A program made the position numbers and the translations under genes. From positions 3,596,001-3,660,000 of the forward strand of contig NC_079238.1 in the NCBI RefSeq assembly GCF_027921745.1: 64,000 nt of DNA, in the 5' to 3' direction. This DNA is from Schizosaccharomyces osmophilus. Its lineage: Eukaryota; Ascomycota; Schizosaccharomycetes; Schizosaccharomycetales; Schizosaccharomycetaceae. The notes under the pieces are model-generated. The model ran no database searches. It had not been told where the DNA came from and saw nothing but the letters and a program-made list of their open reading frames with translations. Every line of letters starts with the position of its first letter. Within the stretch, counting starts at the first letter, position 1. Positions 31,120-42,726 of this stretch are shown one piece after another.

Positions 31120-34100
31120 CTAATTATGAGATTCGCTAGCACCCATAACACATGCCAACAAAGCCATACGAATATACAAACCGTAACGCATTTGACGGAA
31201 GTAAGCAGCACGCTTCTGATCAAAGTCAACTTCTTCACTGATTTCACGGTTTCTAGGCAAAGGATGCATCACGATGGTGTGTGGTTTAGCAGCAGTTAGA
31301 AGGTTGTTGTCAACAATGAAAGAGTCCTTTAATTCTTCATACTCTTCGATGCTTGAGAAACGTTCCTTTTGAACACGTGTACAATAAAGAACATCGGATT
31401 GAGCAACAACGTCCTTAGAAAGCTCACGATGTTCAATAAAGTTTAAGCCACTAGCGCGGAGATCCTCTTTAACATCGTCAGGCAGCTGAAGCTGTTCAGG
31501 CGAAACGAGGTGAAGCTCTACTTGCCAGAAAGCAAGAAGACGAGCTAATGAGTGAACTGTACGTCCGTATTTCAAATCACCGACAAAGGTGATAGTTAAT
31601 CCATTGACACTGCCAAGTTCTTCTCGAATTGTGTATAAATCCAAAAATGCCTGAGTAGGATGCTCCTTAGAGCCATTACCACCGTTAATAATTGGGACAG
31701 GAGAAAATGTAGCAGCGATACGAGCACTTTCAACAGAAGGGTGACGTAAAACAATAGCATCTCCGTAGCAACCAAGAGTACGAATAGTATCGGCAAGACT
31801 TTCACCCTTGTTCACACTAGACGCGCTTGCAGTAACAGCAACAACCTTACCACCTAAACGCTGCATAGCAGCATCAAACGATGAAGAAGTGCGAGTAGAG
31901 GATTCAAAAAACATTGTACACAAAATTTTTCCGTAGCAAAGGTCGATGACACCTTGTCTTTCGACGATAATACGCATTTGATGGGCAATCGCGAACAAAA
32001 GATGCAAGTCCGACCGAGTAACTTGGTGCACAGAGATGATATGTTTACGGTAGAAAGGCGAGCTGTTAATCATATTAACCAGTTCACGAGAAGGGCTGAA
32101 GCTTGGGGTAAAATTAAAAGTTAATTCAGGACGAGCTCTGTTCTCCGGAGCTTGACCAAACGCTTCAGCAAGTGAAGGAGCAGCATGAGGAAGGCCAGGA
32201 CTCATTAAAGCGCTAGCTTTCCTAGTAGAAACCGGCTTCTCAGAAGTGTTGGAAGATGAATAATCACGGCCATTAGTAGACTTGAAGTTTAGTTCACCAT
32301 CAAAGTAGACATCATGTCCACCAAACTTGACAGATTGAACACTACCAAAAAGCTTCTTACCGGTTAAAGGAGACCATTCAGCAGATTCACTAGAGATAGC
32401 ACGATCCGTTTCGATTTGCACTCCAGAATCATCTTGCTCGTGAAGACGGAAGATTTCCTTAGGATTGGTATATAATCGATCAACCACATCGTTCAAGCTC
32501 AGACGACCGTCATGAACAGCTGAGAGTAAGAGAGGTAAAGCCTCACGAATACCATAGCCAGTAGAAACCTTATGACCGGTAAATTCGGCTAAACGAACAG
32601 GAACACTTCCAATTGAAAAACAATCAATATACTCAAGTTTGTTCCATAATTCCTTCTGATCTTCCGGAGTAGGCAAAAATCTAGCCCCAGGGTAATCACT
32701 TTGAGTAAGGAACAAGCTGTAGATGGATACATCAAATGTAACTGGAAGACTCTTTTGCTTAGCCAAAACAATAAGGTTAATATCGTCCTTTGAAGTGACA
32801 CTAGCAACATGGATTCTACGGTTGTGTAGACTAGCAAGCAACAAAACAGAAGCTAAAGTAGTAGACTTAGCATCGGTGACAACTGAATGGGTCTGGGGCC
32901 ACAGACTGAAATGAGAAGCAATCTCAGTAACATGATCTATAGTAGAGGATTTGTTTTCGAAATGAAGATAAAGACAACCCGATTCCGCTTTTAAGTCAGT
33001 AATCGTTTCCTCATTTACAAAAGAGGCGACCACTGAAAAGTTGTAGTCACAATGCGCGTTATCTATAGCCGCCTTTCTGGCGTTGGCCAAAGAATCTTTG
33101 TCTGCAAGAACTCCCTTTTTGCTAAAAGGCAAGAAGCGAGTCATGGTGAAGCCAGCTGCTATACATTCTTCCGTGTAATCGCTAATTGCTTCAGCGCTGA
33201 ATTCGGGAAGATATGCGCCAATATTGATAAGACCAGGAAGATTCTCAGTTTGGAAGCTACTTTGGTAGTCAACAGAGCTAAGACTGAAATCGGGCTTTCT
33301 GCAAATTGCCTCAACCATTAGCTTGGCACATTTGACATTAGTGACCAATGGAACAGAGTAGTCAATAGCAAGTCGACGACTCTTGTAGCCACTGCTAATG
33401 TAATTAGCAGGACGGCGATAACGATTGTTCGATGGTAGGTTAATATACATATCGATCATGTTATTTGCAAGATGTGCTGATAGTGAAAAGTCATTATTAG
33501 CTTCTTCAGCAGGAATGTCAGCGAGGTATTTGCAAGGAACACCACTTTCCATAAGGTAATCGGAGGTACCAGCAGTCGCAAAAATGTTATAACCGGTATC
33601 GTAAAGTCTCCTAACGTATGGTAGGAATTCGGCCTTCTCCTTGTATGAACCTATAGAAATAAGAATATTTTGCTTGGGTAATCTAAATCCAGTAGAAATC
33701 ATGGCTTTGAGGTAAGCTTCAAACTTGTTGTGGCCGAAGCAAGCAACTTCACCAGTTGATGCCATTTCAACGCCGAGAACGGGATCAGCACCGGATAGTC
33801 TGCTAAAACTAAATTGAGGAACCTTTACAGCAACATAGTCACGAGGAAGATTAATTTCAGGATAAGGCTTAACAGAGAAACCCATAATAACATCAGTTGC
33901 CATAGAGATCAAATCAGCACCCATGACCTTAGAAACAAACGGGAATGATCTGGAGGCACGAACGTTACATTCTATAACCTTAATTTCATTGTCCTTAGCG
34001 ATAAATTGGATGTTATAGGGACCGGTAATGTTTAATGCTTCTCCAATCTTCGCGGTAGCGTCAACAATTCTAGAAATAGTAGCAGGGTCTAAATCTTGAG

Positions 34101-37100
34101 GTGGGAGAACAAGAGTAGCGTCACCAGAATGAACACCAGCATTTTCAACATGCTCAGAAATGACGTGCATAACCATTCTACCATCACGAGCGACAGCATC
34201 CAACTCAATCTCTTTGGCGTTTTCAATGTATTTAGAGATAACAACCGGATGATCCTTGTTGATAGCAACAGCCTGCTTTAAGTAATTTTGAAGATCCGTC
34301 TTTGAATAAACAGTATTCATAGCAGCACCAGACAAAACATATGAGGGACGAACAAGCACTGGGTAGGAAACTCTTTCGCAAAATTCTTCAGCCTCTTCAA
34401 AGCTAGTCAACTCCTTCCACTTGGGCTGATCAACTCCAATGTCGTCAAGCATACGGGAGAATTTAAAACGATTTTCAGCACCGTCAATCATTTCAGGAGA
34501 AGTACCGAGAATCTTCACATTCTCTCTATAGAGAGGAAGTGCTATGTTATTGGAAGTTTGTCCACCCATAGAGATAATAACACCAGAAGAAGATTCTTGC
34601 TGGTAAATATCGAGTACAGTTTCCAGACTGATATTTTCAAAATAAAGGCGATCAGCTTCATCAAAATCAGTAGATACCGTCTCAGGATTATAGTTAACCA
34701 TTATTGTCTTTATGCCTCGATCACGAAGAGTACGGACGGTGCGAACAGCACACCAATCGAATTCGACAGAGGATCCAATACGGTAGACACCTGAGCCCAA
34801 TACCATTACACCCTTATCTTCAAAATGAATGTCATGCTCAGAAGCATTGTAAGTCGTGTAAAGATAGTTTGTGAAGGCAGGAAATTCGGCAGCTACAGTA
34901 TCTATTTGTTTAACAAAGGTTCTGATACCAGCTTCCGTGCGGATACGGCGAACAGCGAGCTCATTAGAATTCATAAATGAGGCAATTTGAACATCCGCAA
35001 ATCCTAATTGCTTCGCAGTTCGCAAAAGTTGCACTGGAAGAATGGAAATATCATATTTGGAGATTTCTTTAGCCATGCGAATCAAACCCATGAGCTTCTC
35101 CAAGAACCACCTATCAATATTGGTTAGTTTCCAAATGCGCTCAACTGTGTAACCGGAGTTCATGGCATTTGCAATGGCAAAAAGCCGTTGGTCGGATGGA
35201 GTCTGTAATTCTTGATCGATAGACATTAACGCATCCTTAACGTTAAATCCACCGTTGCTATGATCAATCGCACGAATGGCCTTTTGAATTGCTTCTTCGA
35301 AGGTACGACCAATGCTCATGACTTCACCAACGGACTTCATTGAAGAGCTTAATTGCGTGCTAACGCGAGTAAACTTCTTTAGATCCCAGCGGGGAATTTT
35401 AACAACGACATAATCAAGACTAGGCTCAAAGCATGCACATGTGACTTTAGTTACAGAATTCTTTATTTCGTTCAGTGGGATGTTCAAACCGAGTTTAGCT
35501 GCAGTGAAGGCTAAAGGATAACCGGTGGCCTTCGACGCGAGAGCAGAAGAGCGAGAAAGACGAGCATTCACCTCAATAATACAATACTCTTTAGTAAAGG
35601 GGTTGAGGGCATATTGAATATTACACTCACCGACAACACCAAGATGGCGAATAACATTCACAGCCGTCGTACGGAGCATATTATAATCCTCATCAGTTAA
35701 GGTTTGAGATGGTGCAACAACAATAGAATCACCTGTATGAATACCAAGAGGATCGAAATTCTCCATATTACATACCGTAATACAGTTACCAAAAGCATCA
35801 CGTACAACTTCATATTCAATTTCTTTCCATCCCTTCATACTGCGCTCAATTAGGACTTGAGGACTGGTTGCAAAAGCACGATTACATAAATCGGTTAACT
35901 CTTCTTCATTGTCAGCAAAACCAGATCCTAATCCACCAAGAGCATAAGCAGCACGAACAATTACAGGGAAAGAAATATCTTTCGAAACCTTGAGAGCTTC
36001 TTCAAGAGAAGATGCACTAGCTGACTTGGCACACTTTTCGTCAATTTCATCCATAGCACGAGCAAACTTTTCGCGATCTTCCGTAGTAATAATAGTGTCA
36101 ACAGAAGTACCAAGCACCTTTACGCCGAGAGATTCAAACTCATCCTTCAATTCGATACCTACATTCAATGCAGTTTGGCCACCAAAAGTGACATAAATGC
36201 CATCAGGGCGCTCTTGTTTGATAACTTTTCTGACAAAATCGGCGTTAACAGGAAGAAAATAAACTTTGTCAGCTAGACCCTTAGAAGTCTGAATAGTAGC
36301 AATATTAGGATTAATTAATATGGTGTAGATTCCTTCCTCACGAAGGGCCTTTATAGCCTGACTGCCAGAGTAATCAAACTCACCAGCTTGTCCAATACTT
36401 AAGCCACCACTGCCAAGTACCAAGACACGCTTGGCATCAATGCGAGGGTGCTTAGCTTTATTTTCATCTAAAGTGCCACCAGGAAGCTTGAACATTTGAA
36501 GTTTGCCAGAGTCAGCAGAGCGCTTGACAGTATCAATGAAAACATCAAACAAAAACTCTGTGTCACGGGGGCCAGGTGTGGATTCAGGATGGAATTGGAC
36601 GGAAAAGAAAGGATATTCAGTGTTATAGATACCCTCGTTGGAACCGTCGTTAGCATTGACATAAAGTTCCTTCCAGCCCGAAGGAAGACTATCACCGTTA
36701 ACGGCATAACCGTGATTTTGGGAAGTAATGTAGCATCTTCCAGAAACTAAACAAGTGCAAGGAATGTTATGGCCACGGTTACCAAACTTCATCTTTATGG
36801 TGGAAGCACCAGCAGCACGAGCGAGGATTTGATGACCGAAGCAAATACCGAAAACGGGGATGGATTTGGATTCAATAACGCGGCGGACACGTTCTACAGT
36901 TAAGTCCATAAGAGAAGGGTCACCGGGACCGTTGCTAATAAATAAACCATCATAATCTTCTTTTGAATAATCATAATCCCAAGGTACAACCAACAATTCA
37001 ACACCACGGGTAACAAAGCAGCGAATTTGATTGTATTTCATACCAACGTCAACAGCGATGATTCGCATAGTTTTACCATCGGCTTTTTTGAGTGCTTTTG

Positions 37101-37854
37101 AGGAATGGGGTTCATAAAGTTTTGGTTTTTTTATAGAAACTTCAGCAGTTAGATTTTCAGCATTAGGATTTTTCCAAGAAATGTCTTCGAACTGATCTTT
37201 CCAGTTGCGGCCAAGATCAGAAATTTCAGAGGGTTCAAGATGTTTGTCACCTTTTTGTAGAAGCAAGCGGCCAAGCATAGAGCCTTGCTTGCGTATTTTT
37301 TTTGTTAAAGCACGAGTATCAATACCAAAAATACCGGGGATTCCTTGTTCTTTAAGCCAATCGCCCAAGGAAGAGTGAGCTAGAAAGTGAGAGTAATTTT
37401 GAGAGTAGGAAGAAATAATTATAGCAGAGACATGAATTTCATTAGATTCAAAGTACTTGGGAATGCCTTTGATGGCATCTTCAATACTTCTGTCAGGAAC
37501 ACCATAGTTACCAATGTTGGGGAACGTAAAAACCAGCATTTGACCGCGGTAGGAAGGATCTGTCAATGATTCCGGATATCCTACCATACCCGTTTGGAAC
37601 ACCAATTCGCCAGACACCGACTTGTCAGCTCCGAAAGAGTAACCTTGAAGGACGCTTTGGTCTTCAAGCTCTAAAGCCATCAACTTGTATTGTTTGCTTT
37701 CACCGTCTACAGAGTACAGCACAGGCGAGTGGCCCGTAGCAGGTTCAGTCGCATTACCTTCTACGGCTTTAGGTGCATGAACCCTGGGCATACCCAGAGC
37801 TTCGCTCTGAACTAGCGGAAAAGATGAAGGCAAAGAAGGCAGCAATCCGGACAT
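31120..37854 (-). CDS. ura1: Ura1: carbamoyl-phosphate synthase / aspartate transcarbamylase (CAD-type)
   Basis: One intronless ORF of 2244 residues carries the first two steps of pyrimidine synthesis. N-terminal glutamine amidotransferase: [15 protein letters not shown] has the catalytic Cys near residue 336, and [12 protein letters not shown] has the His/Glu pair. Two ATP-grasp carbamoyl-phosphate synthase halves follow, each opening with a nucleotide motif ([35 protein letters not shown]). An MGS-like allosteric part comes next, about 1400-1520. A dihydroorotase-like part, about 1520-1850, lacks the zinc HxH motif (the place reads NIGAYLP), as known for fungi, where a separate enzyme does that step. 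The C-terminal aspartate transcarbamylase is complete ([43 protein letters not shown]). UTP feedback is expected from family knowledge. Confidence 0.98.
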   Translation of the reverse strand: MSGLLPSLPSSFPLVQSEALGMPRVHAPKAVEGNATEPATGHSPVLYSVDGESKQYKLMALELEDQSVLQGYSFGADKSVSGELVFQTGMVGYPESLTDPSYRGQMLVFTFPNIGNYGVPDRSIEDAIKGIPKYFESNEIHVSAIIISSYSQNYSHFLAHSSLGDWLKEQGIPGIFGIDTRALTKKIRKQGSMLGRLLLQKGDKHLEPSEISDLGRNWKDQFEDISWKNPNAENLTAEVSIKKPKLYEPHSSKALKKADGKTMRIIAVDVGMKYNQIRCFVTRGVELLVVPWDYDYSKEDYDGLFISNGPGDPSLMDLTVERVRRVIESKSIPVFGICFGHQILARAAGASTIKMKFGNRGHNIPCTCLVSGRCYITSQNHGYAVNGDSLPSGWKELYVNANDGSNEGIYNTEYPFFSVQFHPESTPGPRDTEFLFDVFIDTVKRSADSGKLQMFKLPGGTLDENKAKHPRIDAKRVLVLGSGGLSIGQAGEFDYSGSQAIKALREEGIYTILINPNIATIQTSKGLADKVYFLPVNADFVRKVIKQERPDGIYVTFGGQTALNVGIELKDEFESLGVKVLGTSVDTIITTEDREKFARAMDEIDEKCAKSASASSLEEALKVSKDISFPVIVRAAYALGGLGSGFADNEEELTDLCNRAFATSPQVLIERSMKGWKEIEYEVVRDAFGNCITVCNMENFDPLGIHTGDSIVVAPSQTLTDEDYNMLRTTAVNVIRHLGVVGECNIQYALNPFTKEYCIIEVNARLSRSSALASKATGYPLAFTAAKLGLNIPLNEIKNSVTKVTCACFEPSLDYVVVKIPRWDLKKFTRVSTQLSSSMKSVGEVMSIGRTFEEAIQKAIRAIDHSNGGFNVKDALMSIDQELQTPSDQRLFAIANAMNSGYTVERIWKLTNIDRWFLEKLMGLIRMAKEISKYDISILPVQLLRTAKQLGFADVQIASFMNSNELAVRRIRTEAGIRTFVKQIDTVAAEFPAFTNYLYTTYNASEHDIHFEDKGVMVLGSGVYRIGSSVEFDWCAVRTVRTLRDRGIKTIMVNYNPETVSTDFDEADRLYFENISLETVLDIYQQESSSGVIISMGGQTSNNIALPLYRENVKILGTSPEMIDGAENRFKFSRMLDDIGVDQPKWKELTSFEEAEEFCERVSYPVLVRPSYVLSGAAMNTVYSKTDLQNYLKQAVAINKDHPVVISKYIENAKEIELDAVARDGRMVMHVISEHVENAGVHSGDATLVLPPQDLDPATISRIVDATAKIGEALNITGPYNIQFIAKDNEIKVIECNVRASRSFPFVSKVMGADLISMATDVIMGFSVKPYPEINLPRDYVAVKVPQFSFSRLSGADPVLGVEMASTGEVACFGHNKFEAYLKAMISTGFRLPKQNILISIGSYKEKAEFLPYVRRLYDTGYNIFATAGTSDYLMESGVPCKYLADIPAEEANNDFSLSAHLANNMIDMYINLPSNNRYRRPANYISSGYKSRRLAIDYSVPLVTNVKCAKLMVEAICRKPDFSLSSVDYQSSFQTENLPGLINIGAYLPEFSAEAISDYTEECIAAGFTMTRFLPFSKKGVLADKDSLANARKAAIDNAHCDYNFSVVASFVNEETITDLKAESGCLYLHFENKSSTIDHVTEIASHFSLWPQTHSVVTDAKSTTLASVLLLASLHNRRIHVASVTSKDDINLIVLAKQKSLPVTFDVSIYSLFLTQSDYPGARFLPTPEDQKELWNKLEYIDCFSIGSVPVRLAEFTGHKVSTGYGIREALPLLLSAVHDGRLSLNDVVDRLYTNPKEIFRLHEQDDSGVQIETDRAISSESAEWSPLTGKKLFGSVQSVKFGGHDVYFDGELNFKSTNGRDYSSSNTSEKPVSTRKASALMSPGLPHAAPSLAEAFGQAPENRARPELTFNFTPSFSPSRELVNMINSSPFYRKHIISVHQVTRSDLHLLFAIAHQMRIIVERQGVIDLCYGKILCTMFFESSTRTSSSFDAAMQRLGGKVVAVTASASSVNKGESLADTIRTLGCYGDAIVLRHPSVESARIAATFSPVPIINGGNGSKEHPTQAFLDLYTIREELGSVNGLTITFVGDLKYGRTVHSLARLLAFWQVELHLVSPEQLQLPDDVKEDLRASGLNFIEHRELSKDVVAQSDVLYCTRVQKERFSSIEEYEELKDSFIVDNNLLTAAKPHTIVMHPLPRNREISEEVDFDQKRAAYFRQMRYGLYIRMALLACVMGASESHN

Positions 37855-37933
37855 GGCGTTTAATTAACAACTATGGCTCAAGACTAGCGATTCCCCTGAT
37901 TTGCTTTGGAGGCAGTGTTTGTCTCAGGCTACG

Positions 37934-37939
37934 TTTATA
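37934..37939 (-). promoter_or_regulatory. Probable TATA box of ura1
   Basis: TATAAA on the minus strand about 80 bases upstream of the ura1 start codon. Position and match are good for a fission yeast promoter, where TATA-to-start distances of 25-40 bases would put the transcript start within 60 bases of the ATG. Confidence 0.4.
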
Positions 37940-38187
37940 AAGTGCTGCAGTGAAAAATTTCTGATCCTCTCTTCAGAATACAGCATACATCAATTCTTGT
38001 CTCTTCTAATAAATAGAATTCTATACTTCGGTTTTATATTTTTTCTATTTACGATTATACCACACAAACCAAACGAAAATATACCTACGTTTGGACCAAA
38101 TCTGAAAAATTACTGCTGTACGAAACTGATTTCAATGACTGATATCAGAACTTGGAAACAATTCCAATTACATACTTATGTAAAACC

Positions 38188-38393
38188 ACGTTAACTTCTT
38201 TTTGTAAAAAGTTAACGTCTTTCGTTAAACCTACTTTGCGAAAGCCAAAGCAAAAACTAAAGTAAATGAAAAAGAAAAAAAGAAAAAGTATTTGCTGCAC
38301 TAGCTACAAAGCTTATTGTATCGTTTCAGCTATATGAATACATTTATAGTGGAATTTTCTTGTTATTTGTCTTTTGGTCAACGTAGTTAACGT
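38188..38393. repeat. Three GTTAACGT motifs, two forming an inverted repeat
   Basis: ACGTTAAC at 38188-38195 and its reverse complement GTTAACGT at 38211-38218 face each other. T5/A5 runs between them extend the stem after a 3-base bulge. A third GTTAACGT lies at 38386-38393. All are 330-540 bases upstream of ura1. Confidence 0.6.
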
Positions 38394-38879
38394 TTCATGA
38401 AACTCGCGGTGTAAATTTTTCTGTTCAGCAACGTTTCCCAAAAGCGTACTAGGTTTCCAATGAAAAAGTATACATTGAAAACAAATTGCCAGCCATACGT
38501 GAGTACAACTCCTCAGTAGTCTTTAAACAAGCAAAATTTCTATTTAACCATATACCTGATGTTGGCGGAAATAAAAAACGTTGATGTCGGCTCCAAACAA
38601 GTCGAAAGTTGTGACTTGGATTTTTGCTTACATACTTGCACTCCTTTGCGGTGTTTTTGTTATAATATTTCGTTCAGCCTTGTAACTGAAATAGTGCAAT
38701 GCACGGGGCTATGGAAACAAATAAACAATGGTAATACAAAATATGAAATAAAACACGGGCGTCATATTTGGAAAACCGGTGATTTTAAAGCATAAATTAT
38801 TATAAAAGGTGAAATACATTTATATACATAGTAGTAATTGCCATCTCATTCTGTTGATGGTAATCCGTACTACAAGTTG

Positions 38880-40115
38880 CTATGGCTCATCGTCCCTTTC
38901 ATTGCATTTCCAATACACACTGTTCATAAAATATAAAGGCTGTTGACCCCAGGTTATCCAATTTTTCAAAAGACACCTGCCAAAGACTTCCAAGCCTATG
39001 GGATCACATTGTAACCACTCTTTCAGGAATGGGTGTAAAGAAGGTTTTCTAGAATGGTAATCAGGAACACTAACGAGGGTGTAATTTTCTTGTATTCTTT
39101 TACAATGCTTTTGCAAATAGTCTGGCGTAGCTCCTATAATTAATTGTTCCCATGGCTTACGCATTTTTGAATGAATGTCAAACAAGGGGTCACCATGCAT
39201 AGTTATTTTTAACCAAATCCATGTCGCAACATAGCACATATTCCAGGAAGGAAGCAAATCGTTTTTAATAAAGTCGATGTACTTTTTCTTATTCGTACAC
39301 CAGACGGCCACGATACCCTCTTTTTTTAGTAGATGTTTGATGGGGATATCTCTCAAGTATCCCAAGTGCCTATTTACAGGATATGTGTTTCTTCTAGCGA
39401 CTGACCGATTTGGCCAAGGGGGATCAAGGACAACTGCGTCTAACTTCATGTCTTCCAGCGCTTCTAGCAGCACGTTGGAAGTTTTTTCAACATCACCCAT
39501 TATAAAAGAAGCCCCGGGAGGAACGTAAAAAATCGACCACTCAGGCACTGATTGATCTTCGTTCACAATCGTCTTGACACCGTTTAATTTTAATCGAACT
39601 ATATGGCTGCTCCGATTGCAAAGAAACTGTTGATATAGATCTTCAAGACCATACTCTTGTACACTTGAATCTTGAAGTGTTATGATGGATAACACAGGCG
39701 GGATTTGCTTCAAAATATAAATCATAGAACGATATTGTCCTGTAAGCTCTTCTTTTGTCCGAAAGTCCATCACTAAATGGCTTCTCCTGTAGGGGGAAGC
39801 TTCCGGGATGTGTGTTACAGATGAAGAAATTTCATTATCAACCTTTCGGTGCTTGGTGACCAATTCTCTTTCACCAAGCTTATTTGAGGATTTTTTGATC
39901 CAAGTACAAATCTGTACAAGAGCATCCAGAGTTTGCAATACCAACGGATCTGCTTCTTCTGATGACCCAACATGTTCCTTTTCAGGCAACGGGTATGGTT
40001 TCATAGTAGGCTTACTGGTTATAAACTCAAGAGAAGGTTCAAATCGGATAGAAGCTGGCGAATCTAAAAGTACGCATCGTTCATCTTGGTATAGAACAGG
40101 ACAGTCAATTCCCAT
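38880..40115 (-). CDS. MT-A70 family adenine-N6 methyltransferase, METTL4-like
   Basis: Single exon, 411 residues. The C-terminal 190 residues are an MT-A70 methyltransferase: VVLDPPWPNRSVARRN has the catalytic DPPW, then GYLRDIPIKHL, GIVAVWCTNKKKYIDFIKND, WIWLKITMHGDPLFDIHS, KMRKPWEQLIIGATPDYL. The HSKMRKPWE segment and the spacing match METTL4, not METTL3/Ime4 or METTL14. Known family substrates are the 2'-O-methyladenosine of U2 snRNA and, disputed, DNA adenine. The N-terminal half has no domain I recognise. The S. pombe orthologue at this place is SPAC22G7.07c. All catalytic residues are present, so activity is likely; the substrate in yeast is inference. Confidence 0.9.
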   Translation of the reverse strand: MGIDCPVLYQDERCVLLDSPASIRFEPSLEFITSKPTMKPYPLPEKEHVGSSEEADPLVLQTLDALVQICTWIKKSSNKLGERELVTKHRKVDNEISSSVTHIPEASPYRRSHLVMDFRTKEELTGQYRSMIYILKQIPPVLSIITLQDSSVQEYGLEDLYQQFLCNRSSHIVRLKLNGVKTIVNEDQSVPEWSIFYVPPGASFIMGDVEKTSNVLLEALEDMKLDAVVLDPPWPNRSVARRNTYPVNRHLGYLRDIPIKHLLKKEGIVAVWCTNKKKYIDFIKNDLLPSWNMCYVATWIWLKITMHGDPLFDIHSKMRKPWEQLIIGATPDYLQKHCKRIQENYTLVSVPDYHSRKPSLHPFLKEWLQCDPIGLEVFGRCLLKNWITWGQQPLYFMNSVYWKCNERDDEP

Positions 40116-40944
40116 TTTTTTTCACAACAGCGTTCATTATAAGTAAATATCAGCTTGCCTTGTAATAGAATAACAATTCCTTTACAGCAGGATAATTTAC
40201 CCAAAACTTGCAGAAACTGGCAAGAAATATAGAATCACACAAAGTATTGTTCCTTCGCACCCAAACTTAAAAGATCATTAGAAGTAAAAGTGTTCTATAG
40301 TCACCACCGACGAAGCCAAACAATGAACAATTGGATTTTACCGATTATTAAGAGAAGAAAAATTCTTGAACTGGGTTTGCTGGACTTTTCTGTTTATCTT
40401 TTTACTCGTTTCAATGCCTCGTTAAAGATTCATAAAGAGGTAATGTCAATCCCCTCAGAAATCGCTACTTTTCATAGTAAGCAAAGATCGTCATTCGTAC
40501 GAGTTTGATATTCTCTTAGCTTACAATATCGTAAATCCTTTAAAACTGTCTTCTCAGCATAACAAATGGGAGAAGCTACCTCAGCAAATTCCATTTTTCT
40601 TTGACGAAGTGATGATTTTAAGCGATTTATTTCTTAATTAATATTTTTTTATTCATTTTCATTATTATAAAAGCGTAAAAGCTCGAATTGAGGCATTTAA
40701 TTTCCCTTAAATAATAGAAAAAGCAGTTTCCGCTTCTGCCCTGGTACTCTTCCATTTCCCTTTGCAATTTTTTGAGTTAGTTTACAGGCATACCATTTCT
40801 CTTCTTCTAATTCTTTCTTTAATCTGAATTTCGGTTCAATCACTTTGTTGCTTAAGCATTCTATTTTCCTTGGCTTAATTATTGAAATTTTGTGCATCTA
40901 TTTGTTAGTCCATATATACATTTTTGTTTGCATCTTCTTGCTAT
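40116..40944. promoter_or_regulatory. Divergent promoter region, METTL4-like / ppk8
   Basis: 829 bases. The ppk8 leader is likely long. Small ORFs at 40290-40508 (+) and 40697-40897 (-) show no protein-like conservation; the first could act as an upstream ORF of ppk8. No other signal seen. Confidence 0.4.
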
Positions 40945-42670
40945 ATGAATCTTGACATGACCTTGGCTACCGAAAATAAAACAGAACAAACCTTTAATTT
41001 CGTGAAGGAAAAGCGTAATTCGAAGTCAGATTTGGAGAACGAACCCGTTGTTCAAACGGTATCATTATCCTCCGGAAGGACGTTTGGCCATTCTCAAAAC
41101 TCGATTCCGAATTGTCAACTTGTCCAAGAAGATTCTCTGTATTGCCATGCTTATGGTATAAATTCCCCCCGTGATCATTTATCATTTCCCATGGACGATG
41201 ATAGTCATACCAGTAGAGACTTGGATGTTAAGCTCTCCCTGCTAAATCTCGAGCAGGATCATCCAATATCCTCTGATAATTTATCACACATTGATTCGAA
41301 TCCGGAGCTTTCTAGTTCATCTAGCTTTAGCGACGATAATGAGGAGTCCTCTCCCAGTCGATGTTCTAGCCGGGTTCCTCGCAATTCCACGGAATTGTGT
41401 ATGATGAACAATAATCGAATGAATCCTTACAGTCGTATTTATCGTCGTATAGCACCATCGGATCCCAAACATATTCCTCCTCAATTTCACTTTAAAAAGC
41501 CTTCCAAAAAATTCTACAATAATATTTATTCCAAGATGAAACTAAAAATGTCCGTTTTTCCCAATATCAAAAGCGAAGTATTGTCTTCAAAGAAAGAAAC
41601 CTTACCCCCAAATTCAAGCGGGCAGGTAAGTTGTTATAATCATTCCTCCGATTTGCGTCGCCTTTGTCATTTTCGTACTGTTGGAACAAAATACAAACTG
41701 GTGAATAGGGTAAAGCCAAATCACAAAAAAAGCATCGTCCTCGCAAAGTATGGAAGAATTGGAAAGTTTGTTGGAGAAGGAGCCAGCGGTTATGTGCGTC
41801 TGATACAAGAATCCGATGGCTCTTGTAGTCATGTGGCCAAAGTGTTTCGACCGCCTATTGACAAAAGGTTTTTACGCCGCTATGTTCGCTTTTTTATCGC
41901 AGAGTACTCGATAGCTTCTACCCTTCATCATCCCAATATAGTAAAGGTTTACGATATTATTTATGCGAAACATACTATTATCCAAGTTTTAGAATACACT
42001 CCTCTCGATTTATTTTCTTTTGTTGTTAATGGCCATTGTTTTCCAGAAAAAGCGGATCAACTATTTTATCAGTTACTGCATGGCATTGAATATATGCATT
42101 CGGTTGGATTAGCACACAGAGATGTGAAGCTGGATAATTTGATGTTGGATAAAGAACTAAACTTAAAGATTATTGATTTTGGCACTGCTTTTGTTTTCCA
42201 TTACCCTTTCGAATCTACTATGCTTAAAGCAGAGGGATTAGTTGGGTCGAAACCATATGTTGCGTAAGTGATTGTAATTTTTAAATAACGAGTTTGTCTA
42301 ACAATTTTTAGTCCAGAGGTTTTAAGTGGTAAACCATATGATCCCCGTGCAATCGATGCCTGGTCGTGCGCAGTGGTCTACTGGTAAGTGGATTTTTTAC
42401 GACTTCTTTACTAACATTTCAAGTTGCATAGCCTTAAAGAAATTCCCTTGGAGAGCTCCAAATGAATCCAATAAAAGATTCAAAACATTCTTGGCCCAAA
42501 TGAAAGATCCAACGCTTGAGATTGAGCTGATTAATTCATTACCAGAAAAATCAAGGATTGCTATAAAAGGCATGCTGGATCCTGATGCTGAAAAAAGATG
42601 GGATATTGGCAAAGTTTTAAGTACTTCTTGGATGAAAGACGCGGCTCTAAGTCTCAATCAATCTAATTAA
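40945..42670 (+). CDS. ppk8: Serine/threonine protein kinase Ppk8 (Hal4/Npr1-like)
   Basis: Exons 40945-42263, 42312-42383 and 42424-42670 give 545 residues. The first 265 residues are Ser/Asn-rich and unstructured, the likely regulatory part. The kinase domain from about residue 270 keeps all key motifs: GEGASGYVRLI (glycine loop), HVAKVF (lysine), HRDVKLDNLM (catalytic loop), IIDFGTAFVF (DFG), YVAPEVL (split by intron 1) and DAWSCAVVYCCIAL. The overall pattern is that of the fungal Hal4/Hal5/Npr1 group, which tunes plasma-membrane transporters. The start is the first ATG (MNLDM); a second in-frame ATG lies four codons later. Position between the METTL4-like gene and nup45 matches S. pombe ppk8. 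Confidence 0.9.
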
Positions 42671-42726
42671 GATAAACCATTATTATTTCCTTTCTAATAA
42701 TATTTATTATGAAGGTCAGCCTTCAT

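Larger units (their letters stand above)
37855..38879. promoter_or_regulatory. ura1 promoter region and 3' end of METTL4-like gene
   Basis: 1.03 kb between two minus-strand genes. Close to ura1 is a TATAAA on the minus strand (37934-37939), about 80 bases before the ATG. Further out lie three copies of the 8-mer GTTAACGT or its reverse complement (38188-38393). The 78-codon ORF at 38559 shows no conserved features. Confidence 0.45.

Noticed and set aside
40290-40508. 72-codon ORF upstream of ppk8
   Set aside because: No recognisable domain; at most an upstream ORF in the ppk8 leader.
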